From Isochrysis galbana (taxonomy: Eukaryota > Haptophyta > Isochrysidales > Isochrysidaceae), in NCBI GenBank assembly GCA_018136815.1, contig CM030933.1:7714284-7778283 (forward strand): DNA of 64,000 nt, in the 5' to 3' direction. Position numbers and translations under genes: made by a program. The first letter of the stretch is position 1. Each line of letters starts with the position of its first letter. Below the pieces are notes generated by a model. That model had not been told where the DNA came from. It worked only from the letters and a program-made list of their open reading frames with translations, and did no database searches. Shown here piece after piece: positions 1-10,647 of this stretch.

Positions 1-3000
1 CGGTGACGGTGAAGTACGGACGGAGATTGGAAATGTGAACTTCATCCTTGACTTGACGATTTTCGAGATCGCGTAGACGGTAGCGAGTGGCCGAGATGGC
101 TTCTTCTACTCGGTAGGGACCGGAGTAGAGATATTGAAGTTTGTTGGCGTGGCCAGGGATTCGACGACAAACTCTGTCTCCTGGTTTGAAGGTGACACCG
201 AGTTTAGACTTTTGAGAGGCGGAGCGCATCGATTCGCGTTGGGCTTCTTGAGTACTTTCGAGGGCGGAACGCCACGACTCGAGAAGCTTCTTATTGAGCT
301 CGGTGGCGTAAGTGACGGCATCGGACGGAGGCCTAGATGGAAGCAACTCAAGAACAGGAGCAGGGTCAGCAAGTTGAGCTGGAAGACGAAGCTCCCGACC
401 AAACAAGATAGCCGCGGGTGACTTGGGTACGACGCGACCGGCGGTCGCTCGCATAGACATGAGAAGAAACGGAAGGTGATCGACCCAATGGGCGCCGCCT
501 TCATTGGAGACTCGAGTCATCGTGAGGAGAGTTTGTTGAGCTCTTTCCACTAGCCCTACGCCTTCGTGGCGATAGGCTTCAGTAGTGCTCAAGTCCGTGC
601 CGGTCGCTTTGAGAATTAGGTCCACTAATCGAGAGCAAAGATTCGAGCCGGCGTCGGTTCGAAGTTGGCGAGGGACTCCATAACGAGATACGATGAGACG
701 CATGAAGACGTCTAGACATTTCGCGGACGAGGGGTTACCGTTGCAAGGCTCAGCTTCAATCCAACGAGAGAGAGAATCGACGAAAACAATCAGCTTGTCA
801 AAACCGGAGCGGCCGGATACGAAATCGTGAGTGGGCGCCATCGAAAGAATATCGCAATAGACGACGTCGAAAGGATAAGATCCGATGGAAAGACCGGATG
901 GATGGGCGAGCGGTCGCGGTAACGGTTTGCCAAGAGTGCATTCGTGGCACTCTCGAACGTATTCCGATACAGAGGCGGACAAGCCAGGCCAGTACACTCG
1001 AGTACGAAGTAGGGTAGACATCCTTGTCGCACCTGGGTGACCAAGGTGGTCATGGTAGGCGCGGAGGTACGTGTCACGAAGGGACTCCGGAATGTATAAA
1101 CGAAGAGGAGCCTCTTCCGCCTCTGACGAGCGGTAGTAAAGTAGGCCATCGCGAAGGAGGAATCGGGATCTTTTCTTCGACGACGAGCTAGAGTCAGGAA
1201 CAGAGACCGGACCGGCGGTGATCGAAGATTGTGCTTTCGAAAGGATCGACTCGAATTCAGAAAGGATCGAGCTAGCGAGCTCGTCGGTAGAGAGCGCTTG
1301 ACGCAATTCGTCGGCATGAGGCACGCCCACATCGAGATACGAGGAGGTAATCGACTCCGAAGATTCCGATGCTTGACGAGCGAGCCTATCGTTTGCTTGT
1401 TGGCGGCGAGCGGTGAGGGTGGATGAAGTGACCGCGGCGGCAACTATGTCGTGAATCTCAGAAGAATCGAAAGAATGGGCATCACTCTCCTCGACATGGA
1501 GAGGATCGTGATCGGGCTCGAGAGCAACTAAGCGGGATAAGCCGTCGGCGTCCCAGTGAGTGACTCCAGGTTTGTGCACGACGTCGAATCGATATTCGGC
1601 TAGCTTTAGGACCCATCGCATGAGGCGCGAGGCTGGACCACCGGTGACTTGATCTTTCATCGTGTGAAGCCAGCGCAAAGCTGAATGGTCTACGACGAGG
1701 GTGAAGTGGCGACCCCAGAGATAAGGCCTCCAATTTCGGATCGATTCTAGCGCTGCTAGAAGTTCGATTTCAGTGACTGTCCAATGGCGCTCAGCCGGAC
1801 TCAAACTACGACCGTAGTATGCAACGACGCGCTCTCTCCCTTCGTCGTCCTTCTGTGCGAGGACGCCGGCGATGCCGAGCTTGCTAGCCCCGTCGGTCTT
1901 AACGAGGAAAGGACGGTCGTCTCGAGGAGGTGCGAGTACGGGTTCTTCACAGATAGCTTGCTTGAGATCTTCGATAGCCTGGCGACAGGCTTCTGTTTGC
2001 GACTCGACCGGGACATCGCACCCTTTCCGCGTGAGAGCGGTTAAAGGCGCTGCACGGATCGCAAAACGACGTATAAAACGGCGGTAGTACGAGCATAGTC
2101 CAAGGAAAGAACGGACGGCTTCGATCGAGTTGATTTGGGTAGGGTCGATTTTCGAGACGGCTTCCACTTTCTTGGGATCCATCCGAAGACCTTCACGCGA
2201 AACAACGTGGCCGAGATATTCAGCCGAGGTGGCAAAGAAAACGCATTTCGACATCTTGCAAGTGAGGCCCGCCCAGATGAGACGTTCCAAGACAAGATCA
2301 AGACGGTGTAACATTTGTTGGAATGACGACTCTTCCCTGGCCTGCAGCGAGTCACCTACGCCTGTCGACCAGGCGCCGACATCATCCAAGTATGGCATAC
2401 AAATCTCCCATGCCAACCCACCGAGAACGGCGTCCATGAGGCGGCACATATACGAGGGACCGGATTGAACACCAAAAGGCAAGTAATTGAACTCGTACTT
2501 GCCGCGATGAGTAGTGAACGCGGTGATATGTTTATCGGACTCTTTGATCGGTATACCCCAGAAACCAGATGCTAGGTCCAGGGTGCAAAGGAATAGAGAA
2601 TCGAGGTTGCCTTGGCCGGACGACAATCGGTCGATGGCTTCTACCGTGAGGGGAAGAGGGCTGTCCTCTAGACGAAGCTTGGAGTTGACGTCGCGATAAT
2701 CTACGCAGAAACGTACGGAGCCATCCTTCTTAGTGACTAACACGACTCGAGAGGCCCACGACGAATTTGATTTCCTAATGATGCCCGCGGACTCCATCTT
2801 GCAAACTTCGTCCTCTATGACCTTCTCACCCTCTCGTCCAACTCTAGACGGTGCGTGACGGTGAGCTTCGGCTCCGGGGTTGAGCGGTAGCTCTACCTCC
2901 ATCACGTGAGTGTGATTCGGGTTGGTCGGGTCAATTGCGAAAGCAGCGATACGTCGGGCTAGTAGACGACGAACTTGTTCACGTTGGGGCATCGAGAGAC

Positions 3001-6000
3001 GGCCCTCGGGGTCGATCTTGGCTGCCTCAAGGAGCTTACGTTGGTCCTCGTTGAGCGACTCAATCACATCCGGCGAGTTAACGTCACCGACGCGGTGATA
3101 AGTTCCGGCGTGAATCTTGAATCGAACCTGTAGCGAAGCTACAGGGTGGAACGACGGAAGGTGTAGTGGTTTGGCGTCAGTGTTGACCACCGTGATCGCG
3201 ATGGTGTGGTCGGAGTTCGGCCTCTCTACTTGAGGGATGACGAGAGGAGAGCTGTCAATAGTCTCGCGTGTAGGGAGTCGGTCCACGAGCATGGCGCAGT
3301 CTTCGTGTTCTCGAAGAGCTAGCGGAATTCGGACGTGAAACGTCGCCCGATGATAGGCCGGGATCGTGATAGGTTCGTGGGTGTATAGGAGGTACTCGGA
3401 GCCACAAGACGCCGGCGCTTTGGCGGCAAACTCATCGGCCGTGTTGAAGAGAGGCTCGGAGACTAGCTGGTTGTCGTTTTTGGTGGCCTGCGGCCCTCGG
3501 AAGAAGTCCGTCGTGATTGGGTTCGCGGAGGTCGGACAGACCTGTGCACAAGTCATGCTGACAGGGACCACCGCTATCGGTGACGTCGAGACGCGAAAGA
3601 TCGGCGGAGCGTCGGGGCTTGGACTGCCATCAACCTCAAGAGGAGCCACCGTGGATGGGGCACCGAGGGTGATAGAGCCGTCCGCGCTGCCGGAGGCGAG
3701 CTGAATCGAAGCGGCGTGCGTAGCTAAGAAGTCGTTCCCGAGCAGCAGCATCGGGTTGCCTTCAATCACCATGAACGTATGACGAAAGAGAAATCCACCG
3801 ACGGAGAAAACGATTCGAGCCTTGCCTCGCGTGATAAGAGGTAGGCCGTCCGGACCGTGAAGCGGTGTCACTACGGCTTGCGGCAGCCGCTCGACGCATG
3901 CGTCGTTGGGTAGGCTGGACAAGAGGGAAGTGGTCACGACCGACGGGCCAGCTCCGGTGTCAGCGAGTGTGCTGTTGACCGTGAGGGCGGAGTCGGCTAA
4001 GATTACTCCTTCTTTGCCGGCAGCCTCGCCGGAGCGGCAGACCATTAGATCTCGAACATATAGACAATGCCTTGGGTAGGCAGATGGTAGGGTATCCACG
4101 ACGCTCTCCGGCCGGTGCGCGGTCACGTGTGCAATGGTGTCGGACAGGGACGGGGTTGGTCGCCAGCGTCGTTGCTCGGGTGAATTCGTCGTCAAACTGG
4201 TCGTCGTCTCTTCGGGTACTCCGACTGCCGCTATCGTGGCAGAGGGCCTAGAGGGGTCGTCCTCGTTGGTAGCGGTACAGGGTGATAGCTTGGGACTAGT
4301 GTAGCCCAGGCCTCTCTTGTCGGTGGGGTGCCTCGGGTGGTCGGACATCTTTTCCCAAACTTTCTCGAGACGGGCTTGGGCTTCTGTCTTGGGTCTTCGA
4401 ACTAATGAGGCTAGCTCTTCGGCGCGGATGCCTTTGGCTTCCACAAACTCGATTGGCGCTCGGACGGCAGCGGTAAGGTCGGATTCCTCGTCGGCGCCTC
4501 GTCCGGCTAGAGCTTGCGCTCTTATTTCGTCAGCGGTTTCGAGCGTGACGTTGGACCATTTCTGGTCCCCGTTCACTCCGAATGATTGCCATTGTTGGCG
4601 CCGCTTCCGGAGAGTCGTCGGCGTCGTCGGACGCGGCGAGCTCGCGCGTGCCGGAGGCGGGGCGGTCCATGGAGAGAATGGGTCGTGGAGAGTAGACTCG
4701 GAGGCGTAGAATGGCGTGTCGTTGTCGTGGTTATCGTGGGTTTCTTTTTGGTCTTCGTGATTGTCTGACTCGGGAGTAGCTGGACGGGAAACAACGGGGT
4801 CGGAAGAAACTTCACTAGATTCCCTCCCCCTCTCATAACGATGAAGAGCCGACCACGGCTCGTAAGCGGTAGCCTCAGTCGAGCTAAGGGAAGGCTGGTC
4901 CGATAGGCTGCGCCGCGCGCAAGCGAGTAGCTCCAACGCGGACAGTTTCTTCGTCGATGGCTGGTCTCCCTGTTGGCTCAAATGTCGAAGAAGAACAGGC
5001 ATCCAATGGGTCGCCATCGCTCCAGCTACACCGACGTAGGTGCGGCTGCGAAGAGCGCCACGATGCGGTGAAGGCGAGAGATTAGCCATGGCTGACTCAC
5101 GACCATCCACGACGCAGGTTGGCTGGAGGGGCGGCAGCCCTTTGGTGAGGTACAACCCGGTGGCTTTCTGGTGTCCAGTGCCGTGCTCCCAGGGTTGGAC
5201 GAATTGGGTCGGGGTCAACCCCCCGACTAAACGGCGAGCTTCCGCATGCATCCGAGGGTTCTCGACCGCTACAAACGGAGCAGTGGCGGAGGCCATTGAC
5301 TTGAAGACGCGAGCGGCCGACTCAAGAGCGGCACGACGTCCGGGTTCTTGGGAGAGCCATTGACTGCTGACGGCGGAGAGGTACGTGCAGGGCGGGTGGG
5401 CGATGACTAGGTCCCAACCTAGGTTTTGGACATGAAGCGCGTCGCCTTGGAAGTGGGGCACGTAATCAATCTCAGAAGGATACAAATCGCACGTAGCTAC
5501 ATCAGCTCCGGCGAGTAGGAACATGGAGGAGACGACGCCGCTCGTCTCGCCAACGACGAGAACGCGTGGTGCGTGACAGCCAGACGTCAGCCCGTCTTGG
5601 ACTCGTTGATTCATCTTCGTGAGCTCAGCGCAAAGCTCATCGAAGTGCTTGGGTAGCGCGGCGGCAGGCGAGGCTAGGGTGCCATCGCGAGGCCGGCGAA
5701 GCTCTTGGGCTACCTCCGTGAGGTGCCGCGGTAATACCACCGCAGAGCCGCTCGCTCGTGCGCGAAGAGAGGCGAGAGCGTGGAGAGCGGGTGACGGGGT
5801 ATCATCGCGGGTGCCGACATCGGAGTTGTTTTGAGAGGAATCGAAGGACTGGATCGCGGACGCATTGATCGCTGCCACGTGCATGATGGCGGTGGCAGTG
5901 GTATCGAGAGGCAGGTAGTGCTTGGAGGCTGCGACCGGTGGTCGCGGCGACGTAGGACGAATGGAAGAAGACTCGGATATCGACGACGTGGAGACAGGCT

Positions 6001-7876
6001 CGGAGGACGGGATTGACGAAGAAACTCGGAGAAGTGGGGTGTCGGACGGCGGCGACGGACGCCGCGGCCGCGAGACCACCGGTGAGAGGCAGGAAGGACA
6101 TGGCCTGGAGACTCGGTTGGGCTTGCTCAATGGGCGTAGAAGCTCGGTTTGGGAGGCCGCCGTTCCTCGACGTGCAGAGGAGTTGTGGTCACTCTCCATG
6201 GTCACGTCGGTAGAGGAAACGGGCCAGGGATCGACGTCGTTGCATTCTGTCGTCGGCGGGGTCGGCGCCGGCGAAAGAAGAGACGTGGCTGTCGTAGAAG
6301 CCGGCTGCGGGGAAGGCTGAGGCCAGGGTGGTGGCTCTGCGGCAGCGGCTGGCGTGGGTGGTGGCCGAAGAGGTTCTGCAATGCGAAGCATTCTTCGGAG
6401 GACTTGGCTTGGGCTAGCGGGTGGATGGACCGCTGAAATTACGGTGGATTCAGACTCGAATTCAGAAGACTCGGCGACTTGAGAGGGGCTAGGAGACGGC
6501 TGTGCCAGCTCCTCCATGGCTCTCGGTTGATGGGGTGGCGTGGGAACGCCGGTGGTCGACCGCGGACTCCGCGGTGACGTTAATTTGTACTCGGACTCGG
6601 ACTCGTCGTTCCTGGCGTGCTCGACGCCAAAAACAGGGCTAACTTTCGAAATGGGAACGGACGGGGCCGGCCCAAAGGTGAAGCCCCCTGGCGTCGTAAC
6701 CGTCGATGAGGACGAAGCGGAAGCTTGTGATGACGATAGGGGCATGGTGGCCAGCACCGGTTGGCTCGGTGCGGCCGTACTCTCGGACTCGGTGACGGGC
6801 TTGATTACGCGGGCTCGGGATGCACTGTTTTGTGCGATTGGACTCGGACTCGGAACGGAAACGGAAGGGATCGGCTCGGCGGCGTGCAGCCTGCTGGAGT
6901 GGCAGGCCGGCTGCGGCGAGACTCGGAACGGTGGCTCGGACAAGGACACAGTGGCTGTCGCCGAGGGCTGCGGCGTCAGCTTGTGTTTGGACTCAGTACG
7001 CGGTGGCTCGTGAAACGGGGCTCGGTTGTGGTTGGAATTCTGGAAGTGACCGGAGATTCCAAATGACTCAGACTCGGGGCGCGGAGGACCGAAGGTGAAC
7101 ACTCCCGCGGAAGGAGTGGTCGTCGGAGGCTCAGTGGGTGGCTGGAGCTCCGTTAATCCTGCGGTCGACTGCGTGGTAGGACTCGGTGACGTTGTAAACT
7201 CGGACTCGGACTCGGACTCGGATGGCTCAGAACGGGGTTTGCTCAAAACAGGCTTGGACTCGGACTCGAAAGAAAGTGGGGAAGAACCGGAGAACTGCGC
7301 CTCCATAGTCGTAGTAATGGAGACTGGTGATACCGGTGATGACTGGACTGGGCTCAGACTCGTAGATGGGCTCGCGGTGGCGTAAGACGAAGAGGGTAAT
7401 TCTGAACGTGACTTGGACTGGGACTCGTACTCGGGAGACGTTTTGTGGCTCGGACATGCGAAATTTGATTTGAGAGATTGAAGGTTGGATTGGGCCTGCG
7501 GCGGCTGGATTTTCGCAGACCGTGAGGTCTTGGACTGGTGATGCTTGGGGAGTGGCGGGGGGTAGCGGTTGAGCGGCTTGAGTTGATAGAGAGGCGGTGA
7601 CGGTTGACTTGGTTTTGAGGACTCGTGCGTGATATCGAGAATCGGGATGGAATCATCGGCATTGGGAGAAATAGGGGCAATCGGCGAGGGGGCAAGAGAA
7701 AGAGGGTGATGGAGGTGGTAGGGCTTGTCTGGAACTTGGGGAATCTTGGGGTACCGGTTGGAGGCCGTAGAAGTACTCGGCCGTAGCGTAATACGATCTT
7801 TTGGTGGGTGGCGTTCAGGCCCACTACCCTGGACTGGTAGCGGGGTAACAGCGCGGACGTGGGCCCCGCCGGCGAC
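1..7876 (-). CDS. pol: Element 1 pol polyprotein: methyltransferase, protease, RT, RNase H, integrase (partial at window edge)
   Basis: I read this minus frame from the UAG at 7879-7877 to the window edge, about 2,625 codons, without a stop. Order: Ser/Pro-rich N-terminus; methyltransferase domain (4991-5569); linker with a conserved RGLGY; aspartic protease DTGAGPS near 3963-3940; a beta-rich spacer; RT with FCVDYRD near 2700 and YLDD near 2396-2385; RNase H with DGASK, TEIELL, DHSALRW and DADGLSR (about 1900-1530); integrase with an HHCC finger (about 1057-934), D at about 851, D in RTDAGSN at about 650 and E at about 546; and a GPY-type C-terminus with SNLRPYF at the edge. ORF2 is in the same frame upstream, so pol may be made by UAG readthrough. 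It reverse-transcribes and integrates the element. The role of the methyltransferase is inference. Confidence 0.93.
4991..5569 (-). other. Cytosine-C5-methyltransferase-like domain inside element 1 pol
   Basis: About 193 residues (roughly 770-962 counted from the UAG). A motif I-like stretch (VVGETSGVVSSMFLLAGA then CDLYPSE) could form the AdoMet pocket. AHPPCTYLS is a motif IV with the catalytic-type Pro-Cys. VAVENPRMH fits motif VI (ENV/ENP). GTGHQKATGLYL and RSRTYVGVAGAMA follow as C-terminal motifs. From family knowledge the pattern (PPCTYL, ENPxMH, GHxxKAT, RSRTxxGIAxAMA) matches orphan C5-methylase-like proteins of bacteriophages more closely than eukaryotic DNMT1/3. No long target-recognition domain is visible. 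Activity and target (DNA or RNA) are unknown. Confidence 0.82.
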
Positions 7877-8506
7877 CTACTGGGCCGGACGGAGAACGAC
7901 CATCGTGCGGAGGCGGCGGTGGACTTCTGGGTCGTTACCACACTCGCCACTGCCGCCTTCGCAGAGAAAACGAATGTACGGTTGGCAAACGACGGGGTTA
8001 TGAGCTCCGTCGCCCGTGCCATACTTCCACAGGTCTGCCTCGGGCGTACCAGATGGGGCCCGGGGACGAAAGGCGCAGTACGCGCAGCCGTTGGCGTCGG
8101 TCCACTCCTTGACGTCGCGGTCTAGGTCGTCGAGACGCGGCGCCGTCATGGTGGCATCGGAGGGACGGCAGCGCGTGAGCGCAGCGCGAAGGGCCGGGTG
8201 ACCAGCGTAACGAGAAATTTGCCAGAAGCGGGCTCGAGCTCGAGACCAGCTACCTGGATCCCATTCCGAGAGGCCCGAATCGGCCGGAAGCCCAAGGCCG
8301 TTCGGAGGGGGATCACATTGGCGACGAGAAGACGTGCTTTTGCCGAGAGGACGGTCAAGAAGTGCGTCCGGTAACGGAGACGATGCGGAGTAATTCGTAG
8401 GCGGAGGCGGAGCCCGACGATTGTCAGCGCCAGTCGCCTTGCGGTTCGAGTTGTTGTTTTGCGATTTTAATGCCTCGGTCACCGCCGCTTGGACGGCGGC
8501 GACCAT
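7877..8506 (-). CDS. Element 1 ORF2: Cys-rich accessory protein between gag and pol
   Basis: 209 residues, closely similar along its length to ORF2 of element 2 (26536-27171). The first third is Ala/Ser/Pro-rich. A conserved core follows (WSRARARFW, then a C-terminal part with CAYC, KYGTGDGAHNPVVC, CQPYIRFLC and GEC). The Cys/His spacing (CxxC, later H-x4-C-x7-C and one more C) suggests zinc binding but is not a retroviral CCHC knuckle, and none is seen in gag. It may be a nucleic-acid-binding replacement. ATG at 8506 overlaps the gag end by 28 bases in another frame. The TAG stop at 7879-7877 is followed in frame by pol. Confidence 0.85.
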   Translation of the reverse strand: MVAAVQAAVTEALKSQNNNSNRKATGADNRRAPPPPTNYSASSPLPDALLDRPLGKSTSSRRQCDPPPNGLGLPADSGLSEWDPGSWSRARARFWQISRYAGHPALRAALTRCRPSDATMTAPRLDDLDRDVKEWTDANGCAYCAFRPRAPSGTPEADLWKYGTGDGAHNPVVCQPYIRFLCEGGSGECGNDPEVHRRLRTMVVLRPAQ

Positions 8507-10647
8507 CGAAGCCGTAGTGTCCGCGGGTTAGAGGCAGCCTTAGCAACCTTGGCGGTTTTGGTGGACTTGGAAGTAGTCGCCGGCGGCGTCACGGCGGCGA
8601 CCGTGACCGACGTTTGTTGTTGGCCAGCACGGGACTGTTCGTACGGGCTCAAGTAGCGTTGGCAGAGGTTGACGCACGAAAGGGCCGAACGAGGAAGCTC
8701 GTGGTTCTCGACGCGGAAGCGAGTCTTTGCAAGATACTCGCCGAACTTGGTCGCGTTATCCACGCCGCGAGCCGCGTCGACCTTGTCGTTCCGAATGATG
8801 GACTCGAATCGTTGATTGATATCGTGCGACATGTTCGGGTGGTCCCAGACTGTCGTGGCATCCACCTTCGCGTCACCCATCTTGCGGACGTACGCGCGCA
8901 CCAAATTCTTGGATAACTCTAAGAGATCGGAGCCGGCCTCACGAGCTACGAGCCGGTCCCACTCCATGGAGGCGGAGTCTTTGGCGAAGCCGGGCACGTT
9001 GGCCGCGAAAGTGGCGTCGCACTTGCGGAGAAGCACGTCGCAGGCCAGCGCGGGGTTGAGAGAGAGGACCGGGTCTTCGGCGAGATCGAGGAGGAAGGCG
9101 TAAATCCTTTGGTTGCCGGTGGTGCACAAGTTGGCGGCCGCTAGTAAGGATGTAAAGATTTCGCGGTGGTCGCAGCCGAGCGAGAGGGCGCGCTCGAGCG
9201 GCTTGATGAAGGACAGACGAAAATCGTTCCAGGAGGTGGCCGCTGTCTGGACGTTGTCCGAGGCCAGGCCCTTGGGGAACTTGATCTCGGAAAGCTCTTT
9301 GCCCATTCGGACTTGGTGATGGAGGGTGCGGTCGAGGAAGAAGCGGCTCCGAGCCCACTTGGTCACGTGCTCCTTCTCGAAAAACACGCGGTAGTGCCAA
9401 ACATTGCCGGCCCGAGAGAGGCCGCCGTTGAGAATGGCGTGGATGAGCTCGAAATCGTCGGACTTCCTGTAGAGAGAGGCTACCTCGTAGGCGGCATCCT
9501 CAAACAGTTGGTCCCACGAGGCTAGGATGACCTCTCGCTCAGAAACATCACCGGCGAGGCTTGGATCAACGGGATGGCGCCGAGCCGCCGGATTTGGAAG
9601 CGAGCGGAGGCCCGCGACGGTGGGTGGAGGTTGGGGATCAGAAACGGGCTTGGCGGGCGAGACAGGAACAGGCGTATTGGGTTCGGGATCGGAAATCGGA
9701 TTCGGCGGAACGGAGAACGGCGCGGCGGGCAAAGATTGAGAAGGGAACTTGACCGAGGCAGGGGGAGCACCAATGGAGTTGTCTCCTTCTTCCACAAGCG
9801 GTGGCGAAGTTTCGACTCGAGACGAAGTCGTAGTGCCCGCTTGGCCCTGTAGAATGTTGAGTATCGCGTTGAAGGTAGACCCCACCTCTCGCTGAAATTC
9901 TTCGTGGCGCTGGGCGGCTTGGAGGGTAGAGGACTCGAGGCGGTCGACAGCGCCGCGGAGAGCCTCGATCTGGACTTGTTGGTCCATGATTTGGGCGGCG
10001 CCGACGGTGGCGGTCGGAGGTGGAACGAAGTTACGCTTGGGGTACGAGTACGTCGACGACGGGGGTGGAACAAACTCTTCATATGGTGGGGGCTCGAAAG
10101 GAGGGAGGGACCGGACGGAATCCACATCATCTTCAGCACCAACCACAGAGGGATTGAGAGAGGAATGAACACTTGGCAAAGGATCAGCAAAAGAAAGGAG
10201 AGGAAAGGCCGCCGGTGGAGCAACAGACGAGGTTAGAGGACCCATTCCAGCTCCAGTTGACGGGGTGTGAGTAGAGGCCCGCGGAGGCGGCGGAACTTCG
10301 ACCGTCGGCGCGGAGAGGCGAGAGCAGGGGGGAACTGGCTCGGAAGGGCTCTCTTTTGAAGAAGGGAGGGGTCCCAAGAGGCTCTCTTCCCCAGGAGACT
10401 TCGACCCAAACGGTTCGGGAAGAGAAGAAGAAGAGACGGGCTCATGACGCGGGGACAATGAAGATTCCTCAAGGGAAGAACTCGACGTGACGACCGGAGC
10501 CGAAGGCGCGAGCGACGATTTTGTGCTTGTCAGAGCAAGGCTCATCTCACTCTTGGTGATGGCCTGCGAGGGCGCGCCGGCAGCTAGCGCGGAGTGCGGT
10601 TCTTGCGGGGAGCTCATGGAGCTTTCCTCGGGGGTGACTACGGGCAT
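8479..10647 (-). CDS. gag: Element 1 gag
   Basis: 722 residues from the ATG at 10647. The frame is open further up to 10857, but a related fragment (56358) also begins with Met-Pro at the equivalent place, so I choose this start. The N-terminal half is low-complexity (Ser, Pro, Glu). A short helical segment follows (near 9950, QIEALRGAVDRLESS). The C-terminal half (about 9550-8650) is the capsid-like region shared with element 2 gag (GNVWHYRVF, TLHHQVRMGKELSEIKFPKGLASDNVQTAATSWN, given here as landmarks, and SALSCVNLCQRYLSPYEQ). It would form the particle shell. No CCHC motif. The last 28 bases overlap ORF2. Confidence 0.88.
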   Translation of the reverse strand: MPVVTPEESSMSSPQEPHSALAAGAPSQAITKSEMSLALTSTKSSLAPSAPVVTSSSSLEESSLSPRHEPVSSSSLPEPFGSKSPGEESLLGPLPSSKESPSEPVPPCSRLSAPTVEVPPPPRASTHTPSTGAGMGPLTSSVAPPAAFPLLSFADPLPSVHSSLNPSVVGAEDDVDSVRSLPPFEPPPYEEFVPPPSSTYSYPKRNFVPPPTATVGAAQIMDQQVQIEALRGAVDRLESSTLQAAQRHEEFQREVGSTFNAILNILQGQAGTTTSSRVETSPPLVEEGDNSIGAPPASVKFPSQSLPAAPFSVPPNPISDPEPNTPVPVSPAKPVSDPQPPPTVAGLRSLPNPAARRHPVDPSLAGDVSEREVILASWDQLFEDAAYEVASLYRKSDDFELIHAILNGGLSRAGNVWHYRVFFEKEHVTKWARSRFFLDRTLHHQVRMGKELSEIKFPKGLASDNVQTAATSWNDFRLSFIKPLERALSLGCDHREIFTSLLAAANLCTTGNQRIYAFLLDLAEDPVLSLNPALACDVLLRKCDATFAANVPGFAKDSASMEWDRLVAREAGSDLLELSKNLVRAYVRKMGDAKVDATTVWDHPNMSHDINQRFESIIRNDKVDAARGVDNATKFGEYLAKTRFRVENHELPRSALSCVNLCQRYLSPYEQSRAGQQQTSVTVAAVTPPATTSKSTKTAKVAKAASNPRTLRLRWSPPSKRR

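Noticed and set aside
7354-8022. 222-codon minus frame and many other long frames over 1-10800
   Set aside because: They are shadows in the wrong frame of the element 1 pol, ORF2 and gag, which have homologues in element 2.
8479-8520. Classical -1 ribosomal frameshift between gag and ORF2 in element 1
   Set aside because: The frames differ by -1, but no X-XXY-YYZ heptamer is present in the short overlap, and element 2 has a same-frame stop.
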